64,000 nt of DNA, taken from Rheinheimera soli (GTDB taxonomy: Bacteria; Pseudomonadota; Gammaproteobacteria; Enterobacterales; Alteromonadaceae). The stretch covers positions 50,575 to 114,574 of the forward strand of contig NZ_JAJOYU010000014.1 in NCBI RefSeq assembly GCF_021290985.1. Direction: 5' to 3'. The notes beneath the pieces are model-generated. The model was not told the DNA's origin, did not search any database, and was given only the letters and a program-made list of their open reading frames with translations. This document shows positions 19,003-29,742 of this stretch, piece after piece; within the stretch, counting starts at the first letter, position 1, and each line of letters starts with the position of its first letter. A program made the position numbers and the translations under genes.

Positions 19003-21084
19003 TCAGGCTTGAGCGTAGATCTCTTTAAAACCTAACCAGCGGCGAATTAAAGGCGGGCAGTTTTGGTTGTATTGCTGCCACAGAAGCGCAGCGGTTTGTT
19101 GAGCCGCCGGAATGAGCTGTGCATCCCGGCTTAAATCCGCAATGCGGTAGCTGATTTGGCCTGTTTGCTTGGTGCCAAGCAGTTCACCCGGGCCTCTAAT
19201 TTCCAAATCACGTTGCGCTATGACAAAACCATCATTGCTTTCCCTAAGCACAGCTAAACGAGCCTGAGCTGTGGGCGACAAGGGTGCGTGATACAAAAGC
19301 ACACAATGAGATACTGCGCTGCCACGACCAACCCGGCCACGCAACTGATGCAACTGAGCCAAACCCAAGCGTTCCGGGTTTTCAATAATCATTAAACTGG
19401 CGTTAGGGACATCAACCCCGACTTCAATCACAGTAGTTGCGACTAATAAATCCAGCTCACCGGCTTTAAAAGCCGCCATCACTTGTTGTTTTTCCGCAGC
19501 TTTTAAGCGGCCATGCACTAAACCTATCCGCAAATCCGGTAAAGCGGCAGTCAGTTCGACCGCCGTCATTTCTGCCGCCTGGCATTGCAGCTGCTCTGAC
19601 TCTTCAATCAAAGTGCAAACCCAATAGGCTTGCCTGCCCTGATTCTGCACCACCTGACGTACCCGCTCTGTGACTTCGCCACGCCGGCTATCTGGCAAGA
19701 CTACAGTGGTGACCGGAGTTCGACCTGGCGGCAGTTCGTCGATCACAGAGGTATCTAAATCGGCATAGGCTGTCATGGCTAAAGTGCGGGGTATAGGTGT
19801 GGCTGTCATCACCAGTTGATGGGGGTAAAAGCCAGTATCGGCGCCTTTTTCACGCAACTCCAGCCGTTGGTGCACACCAAATCTGTGCTGCTCGTCGATA
19901 ATCACTAAAGCTAGTTGTTGAAACTGCACTTGTTGCTGAAACAACGCATGAGTGCCGATCACCATTTTCGCTTCACCAGTTTGAATCGCATTCAACTGTA
20001 ACTGCTTTTGTTTGGCGGAAGCTTTACCTGCTAGCCAGGCAATCTGATATCCCAAAGGCTCGAGCCAGGCTTTAAAAGTGTTGGCGTGCTGTTCTGCTAA
20101 CAGCTCTGTTGGCGCCATCAAGGCCACCTGAGATCCACGGCTTAAAACAGTTAAAGCTGATAAAGCAGCAACTAGCGTTTTACCAGAGCCGACATCCCCT
20201 TGTACTAAACGCAACATGGGTTCGGTCTGCGCTAAATCATGACGGATTTCATTGATCACCCGCTGCTGCGCGCCAGTTGGAGCAAAAGGCAAAGCCGCTA
20301 AAAACTCTTGGTTCTGAGTTTCATCCACTATAAAACTGCGACTTTGCTGCACACGGCATTGCTGGCGTAATTGCAGCATCGACAGTTGCTGCGCGACCAG
20401 CTCTTCAAAAATAAGCCGCTGCTGTGCCGGATGTTGGCCTTGTTCCAGCAGCTGCAAGGACGCATCTGGTGGTGGCCTGTGCAGATAAAACAGCGCATCA
20501 GACAAAGACCAGCTGTTTTGGTCGAGCACTGGTGCTAAGTATTCGGTGGGACTGCTGCGCTGCAGTAATTGCAAAGCGGCGTCAGTTAAATTACGCCAGC
20601 TGTTTTGTTTTAAACCTTCAGTGCTTGGGTAAACAGGGGTCAGGGTTTCAGCCACATCCTGATCAAAGCCGTCTTTTAAAACTTTGTATTCCGGATGCAT
20701 CATTTCAAAACCACGCATGCCCCGTTTCACTTCACCAAAGACTCTTAAGGTGACGCCTGGAGTGACGGCATTCTTTTGTGCTGCGTTAAAGTGGAAAAAG
20801 CGCAAGGTTAAGTGGCCTGAACCATCGCGGATAGACACCAGCCAGCTGCGTCTTTTACCGAAGGTAATTTCGCTGCTGATCACTTCACCTTGCACTGTCG
20901 CCGTTTGTTGTGGCCATAAGTCGGCGATGGGGTAGAGACGGGTACGATCTTCGTAACGTAAAGGCAGATGGAACAACAAATCCTGCACGCTCTGAATGCC
21001 CAGCTTATGCAGCAGTTCACTGACTTTGGCGCCAACACCTTTCAACTGGCTGATTGAGATGCTATCCAGTGCTGTTACTGTCAA
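19003..21084 (-). CDS. recG: ATP-dependent DNA helicase RecG
   Basis: 693 aa, full length. The N-terminal wedge/OB region is present (LKGVGAKVSELL, DLLFHLPLRYEDRT). The helicase part has Walker A (VQGDVGSGKT), DEQH box (IIDEQHRFGVHQR), motif III (VMTATPIPRTLA) and motif VI (QLRGRVGRG). It drives fork regression and branch migration. The start is TTG at 21084, where the N-terminus aligns in length with E. coli RecG; no ATG suits. The order recG / ridA / spoT / rpoZ / gmk follows the ancestral gammaproteobacterial cluster. Confidence 0.96.
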   Translation of the reverse strand: MTVTALDSISISQLKGVGAKVSELLHKLGIQSVQDLLFHLPLRYEDRTRLYPIADLWPQQTATVQGEVISSEITFGKRRSWLVSIRDGSGHLTLRFFHFNAAQKNAVTPGVTLRVFGEVKRGMRGFEMMHPEYKVLKDGFDQDVAETLTPVYPSTEGLKQNSWRNLTDAALQLLQRSSPTEYLAPVLDQNSWSLSDALFYLHRPPPDASLQLLEQGQHPAQQRLIFEELVAQQLSMLQLRQQCRVQQSRSFIVDETQNQEFLAALPFAPTGAQQRVINEIRHDLAQTEPMLRLVQGDVGSGKTLVAALSALTVLSRGSQVALMAPTELLAEQHANTFKAWLEPLGYQIAWLAGKASAKQKQLQLNAIQTGEAKMVIGTHALFQQQVQFQQLALVIIDEQHRFGVHQRLELREKGADTGFYPHQLVMTATPIPRTLAMTAYADLDTSVIDELPPGRTPVTTVVLPDSRRGEVTERVRQVVQNQGRQAYWVCTLIEESEQLQCQAAEMTAVELTAALPDLRIGLVHGRLKAAEKQQVMAAFKAGELDLLVATTVIEVGVDVPNASLMIIENPERLGLAQLHQLRGRVGRGSAVSHCVLLYHAPLSPTAQARLAVLRESNDGFVIAQRDLEIRGPGELLGTKQTGQISYRIADLSRDAQLIPAAQQTAALLWQQYNQNCPPLIRRWLGFKEIYAQA

Positions 21085-21149
21085 AAGGAAGACCAGGTTA
21101 AGTGGCTGATAACAGACAGTTTACCTTGTGATTCCCCAGCAAGGTAGCT

Positions 21150-21896
21150 TTAGTCTTTTGTTAAGTGGCTATTGTGGTGAAAATGTTCAATTAAGCCGTC
21201 TTTAACCATGCTTTGCAGCGCTGTTTCGATCTGCTGTTTCTGATCGTCAGAGACAGTTTTTTTGGACAATCCGAGATAAACAAATCGGTCGGTGGCCGGT
21301 GTAAACTGCAGCACCGCGGGTTGAAACTTGTTTTTGTAGCGAGGATTCGAGTCGATGACGTTGAGTGCCTGTTGGGCTGGAGCAATCAGCGCCCCAATAC
21401 GGCCTGTCAACAACATAGCAAAACCTATATCCAGACTACTGACTTCAACCTGATTCTGCACTGTCAGTTTTCCAAGCAAAGCTGCATTGTAAACATAGCC
21501 CCGTACCATTCCTAATGGCAGATTGCTTAGTTCAGTCCAGCTATTGAGCTGGACCGCGCCTTTACGTTGATACAGCACTTCCACTCTGGCTTTGTCGTAA
21601 GGCAACAGATACATAAATTCTGCTCTGGCAGCTGAGTAGTTCAGGCTTGTCATCAAATCACTTTTACCTTGTTTCAGATTCTGCAGGCAACGAGGAAAGG
21701 GTGTGTTGGTGCTAAATGTCAGTGTAAAACCTGCGCGCTTTGACAGCTCTTGCATCAGCTCCACAGTGGGACCATGAGGCTGACCGTTATCTGGATAAAA
21801 ATGCCGGTGTGGGAAGTGATCAAGACACCATTCCAGCGTTGAAGATGAGGCAAACCCGCTCAGTAGGCTGATACAACAGAGCAGGATAAACTTCAT
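21150..21896 (-). CDS. Periplasmic solute-binding protein (SBP_bac_3 family)
   Basis: 248 aa with a signal peptide (about 18 residues) and the family 3 extracellular solute-binding fold. Recognisable parts are EWCLDHFPHRHFYPDNGQPHGPTV at the start of the mature domain and SLDIGFAMLLTGRIGALI in the second lobe. No ABC permease or ATPase is adjacent, so it may act as a stand-alone sensor-type binder or serve a distant transporter. It starts one base inside the stop of a paralogous gene (TAATG). Confidence 0.8.
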   Translation of the reverse strand: MKFILLCCISLLSGFASSSTLEWCLDHFPHRHFYPDNGQPHGPTVELMQELSKRAGFTLTFSTNTPFPRCLQNLKQGKSDLMTSLNYSAARAEFMYLLPYDKARVEVLYQRKGAVQLNSWTELSNLPLGMVRGYVYNAALLGKLTVQNQVEVSSLDIGFAMLLTGRIGALIAPAQQALNVIDSNPRYKNKFQPAVLQFTPATDRFVYLGLSKKTVSDDQKQQIETALQSMVKDGLIEHFHHNSHLTKD

Positions 21897-22696
21897 TAGG
21901 GTTTCACTGCAGATGGATCGGCCAGATAGGTAGGGCCGTGTTTTAATGGGTCAAAGGCATAGAGTTTTTTCACAGTACCATCCGCTACCATAGACTGCAC
22001 CGCTTGTTCGATGCGACTTTTCAAATCCAGATGTCTGCTCTTTTTAGACAAGCCAATATTGATATAGCGTTTTTCGACCACTGAAAAATCAACAGGAGCT
22101 CGTTTGAACTGGTAGTGAAGTTCAGGTTTGTCTGAAATGACATCTAAAGAACTTTGAGTTGGAACGACCAATGAGTCCACTCGGCCACGTTGCAGCATTT
22201 CAAAACCTGTTTCTATGCTATCGATTTCAACATGACGCTTTGAGGTTTTGATCAGTTGCATCAAGGTTGGGTGGTAGGTGTAGTTACGCACTGTCGCTAG
22301 TGTTAAAGCTGCCAGCTGACTAAAGTTAGTAATGGAGCGTTGGTCGCCAGCTTTTAAATACAGGGATTCCGGAATGCGTTCGTTATAAGGCATCAGATAA
22401 ATAAATTCAGCCCGCTCGTCAGTGAAATTCAGATTACTCATTAAATCCGCTTCACCAGTTTGCATCTGACGCAAACAACGAGCCGAAGGCGTCTTAGGGC
22501 TGAATTGCAACTGAAAACCAGCGCGTTTAGCCAGTTCCTGCATTAAATCTACAGAAGGGCCGTACGGAGCTTTGCCTGTTTCATAGGAATGAAAACGCGA
22601 GAAATGATCCAGACACTAGGTCAGTACTGGTGTCTCTGCAGCAGCTGTAATACGAGGTAGTATCAGCAGCAAAACACAACACAGGATCTTATTCAC
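21896..22696 (-). pseudogene. Paralogous solute-binding protein (SBP_bac_3) interrupted by an amber codon
   Basis: From a GTG at 22696 the frame reads a signal peptide (NKILCCVLLLILPRITAAAE), then PVLT, a TAG at 22616-22618, then CLDHFSRFHSYETGKAPYG and on through a normal family 3 domain to 21896. The neighbouring paralogue has EWCLDHFP at the same point, so the TAG most simply replaces a tryptophan TGG. Translation from the downstream ATG (22543) would give 215 aa with no signal peptide. The rest of the frame is intact, so the lesion looks recent. Confidence 0.72.
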
Positions 22697-22731
22697 TCAG
22701 TTCGCCTTACAGGACCTAAGCAGCGCTTGCT

Positions 22732-23124
22732 CTAGTTAGTAGAAGGGACTTCCATCACGCCATCAATCTCAACCTGAGCACCACGAGGTAAAGCGCTGAC
22801 CTGAACTGCAGCTCGAGCCGGATAAGGGGCACTGAAGTGTTTGCTCATGATTTCATTGACGGTCGCGAAGTTGGATAAGTCAGTCAGGAAAATATTCACT
22901 TTGACCATATCATTTAAACTGCCGCCAGCTGCGTGGCAAACTGCAGCCAGGTTCTCAAACACCTGCTGGGTTTGTTCAGCGAAATTTTCAGACACCATTT
23001 GCATAGTCTCTGGCACTAAAGGGATCTGACCAGATAAGTACACAGTGGTGCCAATTTTGACGGCCTGACTGTAAGTACCAATAGCGGCAGGGGCTTTATC
23101 TGTACTGATGATCACTTTTGACAT
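22732..23124 (-). CDS. ridA: RidA-family enamine/imine deaminase
   Basis: 130 aa, the normal length for RidA/YjgF. Conserved elements are [22 protein letters not shown] near the N-terminus, the catalytic-type arginine in [24 protein letters not shown] and the terminal E residue region. RidA hydrolyses reactive 2-aminoacrylate-type enamines. It lies 5 bp after spoT on the same strand, its usual place in this cluster. Confidence 0.95.
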   Translation of the reverse strand: MSKVIISTDKAPAAIGTYSQAVKIGTTVYLSGQIPLVPETMQMVSENFAEQTQQVFENLAAVCHAAGGSLNDMVKVNIFLTDLSNFATVNEIMSKHFSAPYPARAAVQVSALPRGAQVEIDGVMEVPSTN

Positions 23125-23129
23125 AAAAA

Positions 23130-25253
23130 TTATTTCCTTCTGTAAACTTTAAGTACTTCAGGCAGAACACGAATTTTGCGCATGACGTTGGCTAAATTAA
23201 TACGGTCACGCACAGACAAGGTGATTTTAATCACGTATTCGCCTGTGTCTCTGTCGTCGGTCGACAAGTCCTGAATATTGGAATCCTGTGACGCTATCAC
23301 AGTCGTTAGTTTGGCCAACACACCAGGTTGGTTGACAATAAAGACCCGGATATCACATAAAAACTGTTTATCGCCGGTTTTATCCCATTTCACCGGGAAG
23401 TACTTACCCGGCTCTTTTTCCCAGCCACGAATATTACGGCATTCCACACGATGCACGTTCAGGCCTTTGCCTGGTGTCGCGTTGGCGGCAATTTCGTCAC
23501 CCGGAATAGGGCGGCAACATTTGGCGAAGGTGAGTAACATACCTTCAGAGCCAATAATAAAAGCTTTGGTTTTTTGATTGGCAGGGTTTTCTGCTGGCAA
23601 AGCTTCTTCGCCAGAATCAAAACCACCCATTAAACGACGGGCTACAGCTATAGGCAACTGATTGCCTAAACCAATTTCAACCAGCAGCTCATCCAGCGAC
23701 TTTTGCGTGGTGCTTTGCAGTACCTGCTCTATACGTTCTGGCGGAATAGCCTCAAGTTTTACATCACCCAAAGCTGAGGTCAGTAAACGCCGGCCCAAAC
23801 CTACAGCTTCACTCAATTGCTGTTTTTTCAGATAGTTACGAATACCTAGAATAGCCCGGCTGGTGACCACATGGTTTAGCCAGTTAGCATTAGGTTTACC
23901 ACCAGGGCTGGTAATGATTTCTACCGTCTGGCCTGTTTCTAAAGGTTTGTTCAGTGGGTAAGGTTTACGATCGACCCTTGCGCCCACACATCTGTTGCCT
24001 ATGTCGGTATGCACTGTGTAGGCAAAATCGACTGCATTGGCGCCAATAGGTAATTCAACAATCTGACCTTTGGGGCTGAATACATACAACTCATCCGGAT
24101 AGAGCTCAGATTTAACGTTTTCAACAAATTCGTAGGTGTTGCCCGAGCTTTGTTGCAGCTCAAGTAAACTTTGCATCCAGCGCTGGGCACGGATTTGTGC
24201 CGTGGTATTTTTGTTTTCGCCTGCACCTTTGTACGACCAGTGCGCTGCAATACCTTTATCGGCCATTTCATCCATTTCACGGGTGCGCATCTGAATTTCC
24301 ACCGGAATACCGTGTGGACCAATCAGGGAGGTATGCAAAGACTGATAACCGTTTTGTTTTGGAATGGCGATATAGTCTTTAAAGCGGCTTTCAATAGGCT
24401 TAAACAGGTTATGTACTACACCTAAAACGCGGTAGCAGTTGTCGATGCTGTTAATCAGCACCCGGAAACCGTAAATATCCATCACATCGTTAAACATCAG
24501 CTCTTTGCTTTTCATCTTGCGATAGATGCTATACAGATGTTTTTCACGGCCTGCCACTTCAGCTTCAATACCTGCGGCTTTAATACGCTGTTCGATTTCC
24601 GACTGAATGCGTTCAATAATTTCTTTGCGGTTACCGCGAGCCTGTTTGACTGCAGTTTCCAAAGCCCGATAACGCATTGGGTATAAAGCGCGGAAGCCCC
24701 AGTTTTCCAACTCGTTTTTAATATTATGAATACCCAAACGGTTGGCGATAGGGGCATAGAGTTCTAAAGTTTCACGGGCAATACGACGGCGTTTTTCTGG
24801 TTTGAGAGCACCTATGGTGCGCATATTATGAGTGCGGTCGGCCAGTTTAATTAAAATAACGCGGATATCCTGCGTCATCGCCATAAACATTTTTTGCAGG
24901 TTAGTAACTTCGAACTCTTTGATATCTTTAAATTTAACTTTATCGAGTTTACTGACACCCTGCACCAGCTCGGCCACAGTTTCACCAAACAGACGGGTTA
25001 AATCTTCTTTGCTGACCGGCGTGTCTTCAATGACATCATGCAGTAACGCTGCCATTAAGGTTTCATAATCCATGCGCATTTCGGCGAGGATACTAGCAAC
25101 TGCAACAGGATGAGTAATATAAGGTTCGCCACTGGAGCGAATTTGTGGCGCGTGCGCGTCGCGGGCTACAACATAAGCCTGTTGTACCAGAACGACCTGC
25201 TCAGCTGGCAGGTAAGCACTGATTTGATTTTTCAGGCCTTCAAACAGATACAT
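23130..25253 (-). CDS. spoT: Bifunctional (p)ppGpp synthetase/hydrolase SpoT
   Basis: 707 aa from ATG 25253 ([11 protein letters not shown]), chosen because GGGGAG lies just upstream; an in-frame extension of 24 codons has no such site. The HD hydrolase domain shows [12 protein letters not shown] and [13 protein letters not shown]. The synthetase domain shows YGFRVLI and [16 protein letters not shown] ([14 protein letters not shown]) and C-terminal ACT ([15 protein letters not shown]) domains follow. Sits between rpoZ and ridA. Confidence 0.96.
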   Translation of the reverse strand: MYLFEGLKNQISAYLPAEQVVLVQQAYVVARDAHAPQIRSSGEPYITHPVAVASILAEMRMDYETLMAALLHDVIEDTPVSKEDLTRLFGETVAELVQGVSKLDKVKFKDIKEFEVTNLQKMFMAMTQDIRVILIKLADRTHNMRTIGALKPEKRRRIARETLELYAPIANRLGIHNIKNELENWGFRALYPMRYRALETAVKQARGNRKEIIERIQSEIEQRIKAAGIEAEVAGREKHLYSIYRKMKSKELMFNDVMDIYGFRVLINSIDNCYRVLGVVHNLFKPIESRFKDYIAIPKQNGYQSLHTSLIGPHGIPVEIQMRTREMDEMADKGIAAHWSYKGAGENKNTTAQIRAQRWMQSLLELQQSSGNTYEFVENVKSELYPDELYVFSPKGQIVELPIGANAVDFAYTVHTDIGNRCVGARVDRKPYPLNKPLETGQTVEIITSPGGKPNANWLNHVVTSRAILGIRNYLKKQQLSEAVGLGRRLLTSALGDVKLEAIPPERIEQVLQSTTQKSLDELLVEIGLGNQLPIAVARRLMGGFDSGEEALPAENPANQKTKAFIIGSEGMLLTFAKCCRPIPGDEIAANATPGKGLNVHRVECRNIRGWEKEPGKYFPVKWDKTGDKQFLCDIRVFIVNQPGVLAKLTTVIASQDSNIQDLSTDDRDTGEYVIKITLSVRDRINLANVMRKIRVLPEVLKVYRRK

Positions 25254-25360
25254 CCGAAACTCCCCAATACGCACAACGCTTTGGCGTGTTCCTTTGAATA
25301 TACGTGGATTTCGAGTTATTGCCAACGGCCGGATACCGTTGGCAGAGGGTGCAGCTCAGA

Positions 25361-25636
25361 TTATTCGTCAGAACCGATAATTGCAGCGACGGCAGCCATT
25401 TCTGACGCTTCTTGCTGTAACTGTTCACGACGTTCTTGCTGGTCCAGAATACCGTTGGTGATAAAACCTTTTTCGATTTCACGTAAGGCAACCACAGTAG
25501 ACTTATCGTTTTCCGGGTCAACCATTGGCTCTTTGCCTTCAACAGCTAACTGACGGGCACGACGTGAGGCCACCAGAATTAAATCAAAGCGGTTACCAAT
25601 TTTATTTACTGCATCTTCAACTGTTACGCGAGCCAT
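25361..25636 (-). CDS. rpoZ: RNA polymerase omega subunit
   Basis: 91 aa, the normal length. [30 protein letters not shown] is the standard omega N-terminus (I quote it in two parts: [17 protein letters not shown] and [13 protein letters not shown]). The GFI(T)NG region precedes an acidic C-terminal tail. It stabilises the beta' subunit and mediates part of the ppGpp response. Located between gmk and spoT as in other gammaproteobacteria. Confidence 0.97.
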   Translation of the reverse strand: MARVTVEDAVNKIGNRFDLILVASRRARQLAVEGKEPMVDPENDKSTVVALREIEKGFITNGILDQQERREQLQQEASEMAAVAAIIGSDE

Positions 25637-25684
25637 CTGCCACTCCGGTTAATCTGGGTCTGAATAAAGACCGCATAGTCTACT

Positions 25685-26317
25685 CTATTTCGTTTCGTTC
25701 GCCAACAGGCCAGAAATTAACTTCTGTTGCCGTATCGCCTGCTTTTGCTGTTTTAAGCGCTGAGTTTGAATAATGCCGGAAAATTGCTGCAGCGCCAGTT
25801 CCAAATCGTCATTCACCACCCAATAATCGTATTCATCGGCATGGCTGATTTCATCACGGGCTTTGGCCATACGGCCTGCAATGACTTCTGCACTATCCTG
25901 ACCCCGTTGATTCAGCCGTTGCTCTAAAGCTTCAACGCTTGGCGGCAGAATAAAAATGCTGGTGACAAAAGGCAGTTGCTGTTTGATTTGGCGGGCACCT
26001 TGCCAGTCGATATCTAAAAACACATCTATACCCTGCGCCAGTTTATCAGCCAGGGCGGCTTTGGATGTGCCGTAATAATTGCCAAAAACTTCAGCCCATT
26101 CAATAAACTGCTGTTGTGCAATCAGCTGCTTAAAGGCTGGAATATCAGTGAAATGGTATTGCACGCCATTGCTTTCGCCAGGGCGTGGTGAGCGGGTGGT
26201 ATGAGATACACTCAACTGCATATCGGCATGTTGCTTTAACAGAGCATTGATCAGCGTGGATTTTCCCGCTCCGCTTGGCGCTGAAATAATAAATAAGTTA
26301 CCTAATAAGTCCTGCAT
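25685..26317 (-). CDS. gmk: Guanylate kinase
   Basis: 210 aa from ATG 26317; a GTG three codons upstream is a possible alternative. It phosphorylates GMP to GDP. P-loop [10 protein letters not shown] is at about residues 12-21, the GMP-binding segment [11 protein letters not shown] at about 39-49 and the acidic [13 protein letters not shown] follows. Usually gmk is adjacent to yicC, but here the next upstream 31 kb is unrelated accessory DNA. Confidence 0.97.
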   Translation of the reverse strand: MQDLLGNLFIISAPSGAGKSTLINALLKQHADMQLSVSHTTRSPRPGESNGVQYHFTDIPAFKQLIAQQQFIEWAEVFGNYYGTSKAALADKLAQGIDVFLDIDWQGARQIKQQLPFVTSIFILPPSVEALEQRLNQRGQDSAEVIAGRMAKARDEISHADEYDYWVVNDDLELALQQFSGIIQTQRLKQQKQAIRQQKLISGLLANETK

Positions 26318-26510
26318 GCCTGCCACCTTCTACAATCAAAAGGCGATTTTAGCCGCATCACTGCTGCGCTGCCAACAGCTGATAGGTTTTTTCACTGTGA
26401 TCGTGCCCGACGATTATCATCAATAGGTCATAGTTGTGCTGGCATACTGCCTGTATTGAATTTTAATTGTTCAAAGAGATTGAGTCTGTTCGAAGACAAA
26501 GGAGCAAAAA

Positions 26511-27524
26511 ATGGCACTAAAAGATATTCTTCCAGGCAAGCTTGGTTTTGGTACAGCGCCGCTGGGTAACATGTTCCGCGATATTCCTGAGCAGGAAGCG
26601 CGGGCTACTGTAGATGCAGCCTGGAATGACGGCATCCGTTATTTTGATAACGCACCTTTTTATGGCGCAGGTCTGGCAGAACTTCGTATGGGCGATGCGC
26701 TGGCAGACAAGCCGCGGCAGGACTATGTGATTAGCACCAAAGTGGGCCGGCTGGTGCTGGATGAAGTTGAAGATATCAGCGCCCGTGATTTAGGTGAAAA
26801 AGGCGAAGTCTTTAAATATGGCCGGCCCAATAAAATCGTTAACGACTATTCAGCAGATGCCACAATGCGCTCTATTGAAGACAGTCTGAAAAGGCTGAAA
26901 ACCGATCATATTGAAATTGTCTGGGTGCATGATGTAGCACAGGATTTTTTTGGTGATGAGTGGCTTGGCATGTTTGAAAGTGCGCGCAAAGGCGCCTTTA
27001 AAACGCTGGATAAACTGCGTGATGAAGGGGTGATTAAAGCCTGGGGTTTAGGCGTTAATAAAGTCGAGCCTATAGAGCTGCTGATGGATTTGGAAGAACC
27101 TCGTCCTGATGGTTTTTTACTGGCTGGACGTTACACCTTGCTGGACCATGAAAGGGCCTTACAGCGGGTGATGCCAAAAGTCACAGAACGTGGTTTGGGT
27201 ATAGTAGTAGGTGGTCCTTACAGCTCTGGCGCTTTAGTCGGCGGCCCGAACTTTGAATACGCACCGGCTTCGAAGGCTATCTTAAACAAAGTGGCGAAGA
27301 TCAAAGTATTGGCAGACAGATACGGCATCAGTATGAAAGCTGCTGGTTTACAATTTGCTTTGGCTAACCCAGCTGTTGCAGCTGTGATCCCTGGCGCCAG
27401 TAAACCAGGTCGTATTGTTGAAGACAGCTCAGCGTTAAAAGAGATGGTGCCAGCTGACTTTTGGCGTGAACTGCGTCACGCAGGCTTGGTGCATCCAGAC
27501 GCGCCACTGCCGATCAAAGACTAA
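26511..27524 (+). CDS. Aldo/keto reductase
   Basis: 337 aa TIM-barrel oxidoreductase using NAD(P)H. The catalytic tetrad is visible: D and Y in RYFDNAPFYGAGLAE (about residues 49-54), K in ISTKVGR (about 81) and H in WVHDVAQ (about 140). The insert after STKVGR and the overall length resemble the L-fucose/D-threo-aldose dehydrogenase and pyridoxal 4-dehydrogenase group. The C-terminal NADP-binding loop IPGASKPGRI is present. Substrate not assignable. ATG with AAAGGAG upstream. Confidence 0.88.
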   Translation: MALKDILPGKLGFGTAPLGNMFRDIPEQEARATVDAAWNDGIRYFDNAPFYGAGLAELRMGDALADKPRQDYVISTKVGRLVLDEVEDISARDLGEKGEVFKYGRPNKIVNDYSADATMRSIEDSLKRLKTDHIEIVWVHDVAQDFFGDEWLGMFESARKGAFKTLDKLRDEGVIKAWGLGVNKVEPIELLMDLEEPRPDGFLLAGRYTLLDHERALQRVMPKVTERGLGIVVGGPYSSGALVGGPNFEYAPASKAILNKVAKIKVLADRYGISMKAAGLQFALANPAVAAVIPGASKPGRIVEDSSALKEMVPADFWRELRHAGLVHPDAPLPIKD

Positions 27525-27557
27525 TTCAGGCTTGATGAGCGTCGCTTTTTAAAAGTT

Positions 27558-27586
27558 AAAAATCCACAGACAAACTGTGGATTTTT
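27558..27586. terminator. Bidirectional intrinsic terminator
   Basis: AAAAATCCACAG and CTGTGGATTTTT form a perfect 12-bp stem around ACAAA. With the A-tract on one side and the T-tract on the other it can terminate both the aldo/keto reductase gene and the convergent thioesterase-like gene. Confidence 0.85.
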
Positions 27587-27612
27587 ACTTTATGCGCTAG
27601 AGCGAAGATCTA

Positions 27613-28089
27613 TCAGCGGCTTTTGGCTTTCACCGACAGAGTTAAAGTGAATTTCGCCATTAGCTCGTCGCCATGCAACGAAGGGCAGGTGACATCAATA
27701 GTGACTGACTGATTGATACGCTCTCCTGTATCCAGCGATTGTTGGATCATCTGGTCTATTAAAGCGCCGTCGTTGCTGATGAAATGCACTGCAGCTTCAG
27801 GGCGTTTTAAAAACTCGCCCTGCACGTCTTTAAAGGCAAAATGGATATTCAGCTTTTTCTGCCGTGCTTTGTAAAAGACTAAAAAAGCACCGGCTAAATC
27901 TGCACCTATGGCCAGAGCACCAAAATAAATGCTGCCCAGATGGTTTTTGGTATGGCGATGATGCGGCATCCGGATCACAGTGCGTGCGTCTGTTAATTCC
28001 AGAATTTTTGGCTTACAAAAACCAATCAGCGGAATATAACGAAATCCAAACCACCAGAGTTGTAAGTTGGCTTTAGTTAAGGCGTTCAT
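27613..28089 (-). CDS. DUF4442 hotdog-fold (putative thioesterase) protein
   Basis: 158 aa with the hotdog-type arrangement of the DUF4442 family, including NHLGSIYFGALAIGADLAGAF as the long helix and KARQKKLNIHFAFKDVQGEF as the following strand. Related proteins are thought to act on acyl-CoA thioesters, but the activity here is an inference. ATG start at 28089, with a 36-bp gap to the next gene upstream on the same strand. Confidence 0.75.
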   Translation of the reverse strand: MNALTKANLQLWWFGFRYIPLIGFCKPKILELTDARTVIRMPHHRHTKNHLGSIYFGALAIGADLAGAFLVFYKARQKKLNIHFAFKDVQGEFLKRPEAAVHFISNDGALIDQMIQQSLDTGERINQSVTIDVTCPSLHGDELMAKFTLTLSVKAKSR

Positions 28090-28125
28090 AAAAAGAGGCT
28101 CCAGAATTCAACTGGTCGGAGCTTA

Positions 28126-28635
28126 TCATTCTGGTTGCGATAGTGCGAATTTTTGCTGCCATTGTCGCTCAAAATTCGCTTTGGCTTGCTGGCGCTGCTC
28201 CACACACCAGACCATTTGCCTGCTGTCCCGTACACCAAAACATTGTTTGGGTTCGGTGTAATACTGCAGCCATGCCTGTAGTTTTTTGCCCTGATAAGGC
28301 GCTTTTACTGAAACTGAGCTGACATAAAGCTGTGGGCCTTTGGCTATATCGACCAATGGATCTGGGGCATTTTTAGTTTTGGCGGTCTTTTTGATTTTTG
28401 GTTTTTGCGGATCAGTAGCTAAGACGGGCTTCTGGCAAAACTGATCCAGCTGTTTCTCGAGCAGGCGTTGATCCAGGCTTAATTGCTCTGCTTCTTTGAG
28501 GCTGTAACCTGAACTGATCTTTTGTTCCAGTTGCTGCAGTTTTTTTGCTGCTTTCACGCAATCAGCTTCCGGCCATTGGCTTTGAGCCAACAGTGTAAAA
28601 CTGCAAAAAAACAACAGACACAAAAGCGGTTTCAT
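28126..28635 (-). CDS. Exported protein of unknown function
   Basis: 169 aa beginning with a signal peptide (MKPLLCLLFFCSFTLLAQS). The mature part has a coiled-coil-prone helix (KKLQQLEQKISSG), a lysine-rich linker (KPKIKKTAKTKN) and four cysteines after the signal (ADCVKA, QFCQKP, KQCFGV, VWCVEQ), compatible with two disulfides in the periplasm. No family is recognised. Confidence 0.58.
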   Translation of the reverse strand: MKPLLCLLFFCSFTLLAQSQWPEADCVKAAKKLQQLEQKISSGYSLKEAEQLSLDQRLLEKQLDQFCQKPVLATDPQKPKIKKTAKTKNAPDPLVDIAKGPQLYVSSVSVKAPYQGKKLQAWLQYYTEPKQCFGVRDSRQMVWCVEQRQQAKANFERQWQQKFALSQPE

Positions 28636-28697
28636 CCTGAACTCCGCCTGTTAATAAATGGTTAAATAACTATAGGCGGTTTTGTCTGCTTTGCTGC

Positions 28698-29606
28698 TTA
28701 TTTTTCGGTGGAAAATTTCTGTTTATATAAAGCGCTCACCCATTCAACAAATACCTTTACCCGTGGCGACAATTGGTTATGTTGCGGATAGAGCACATGC
28801 ACAGGCAAAGCCGGGCTTTGCAGATGACTTAGAATTTGCACTAAATCGCCAGACTCCAGATAGCGTTTGATCCGAAACTTGGGCACCTGAATAATGCCAC
28901 AGCCCGCTAAAGCAGCGGCAGTGTAAGATTCGGCGTCATTGACAGACAACCAGCCTTTAGCCGGAAAATCCTGCTCTACACCTGCTATCAAAAAGCTAAA
29001 GGGGTAGCTGACATTGTGATCACTGGAGAAAAAGCCTACCGCCTGATGTTGACTCAGTTGTTCCGGTTGCATAGGCACACCATGCTGTTGCAGATAAGCC
29101 GGGCTGGCACAGACTACCTGTGGCAAAGCAGCCAGCTTTTTACCCACTAAAGTGGAGTCTTTGGGCACACCTATCCGCACCACCAGATCAATACTTTCGC
29201 GTACCAAATCTACCAGTCTGTCACCTGTGCTGATGGCGATATCCAGCTGTGGATACAGTGCTCTGAATTGTGGCAGAGCCGGAATAATAATTTGCGCTGC
29301 ATGCACCCCATGCAAACCCAAACGTAATAAGCCAGCCGGGTTGGCTGCAACAGTATTCAGGCTGGCTTCGGCGTCGTCTAATTCGGATAAAATACGAATA
29401 CAGCGCTGATAAAACGCCTGACCGTCCAAAGTGGGTTTAACCTGACGGGTGGTGCGTTCCAATAGGCGACTGTTCAGGCGCTGCTCCAATTGCTGCATGG
29501 CATAAGTTGCAGTAGCACGTGGGATTTGTAATACACCGGCGGCCTGAGTAAAACTGCCTAATTCGACGATTTTACAATACAGCTTTAAGCTATCGAACTT
29601 GTCCAT
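28698..29606 (-). CDS. LysR-family transcriptional regulator
   Basis: 302 aa. The N-terminal winged HTH is typical (FTQAAGVLQIPRATATYAMQQLEQRL) and a LysR substrate-binding domain follows (LRLGLHGVHAAQIIIPALPQF onward). The order and spacing suggest control of the divergent SDR-DoxX-DUF1097 genes, whose first start codon lies 136 bp away. The HTH has P-R-A in place of the common Q-S-A/P-S-A, as in a subgroup of LysR proteins that regulate SDR or quinone-related genes. Confidence 0.9.
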   Translation of the reverse strand: MDKFDSLKLYCKIVELGSFTQAAGVLQIPRATATYAMQQLEQRLNSRLLERTTRQVKPTLDGQAFYQRCIRILSELDDAEASLNTVAANPAGLLRLGLHGVHAAQIIIPALPQFRALYPQLDIAISTGDRLVDLVRESIDLVVRIGVPKDSTLVGKKLAALPQVVCASPAYLQQHGVPMQPEQLSQHQAVGFFSSDHNVSYPFSFLIAGVEQDFPAKGWLSVNDAESYTAAALAGCGIIQVPKFRIKRYLESGDLVQILSHLQSPALPVHVLYPQHNQLSPRVKVFVEWVSALYKQKFSTEK

Positions 29607-29742
29607 TCTCTGCCCTTTTGGGGTTATTGTTCGCTCTGGTTGAATTATGTTATCAATTTTCGTGTATTTATCCAGTTATCCTGCAAATCTAAAGTAACTC
29701 CCATTCAGGCACCGCAGGGGTGACTCAATCGGGAGAACAGCT

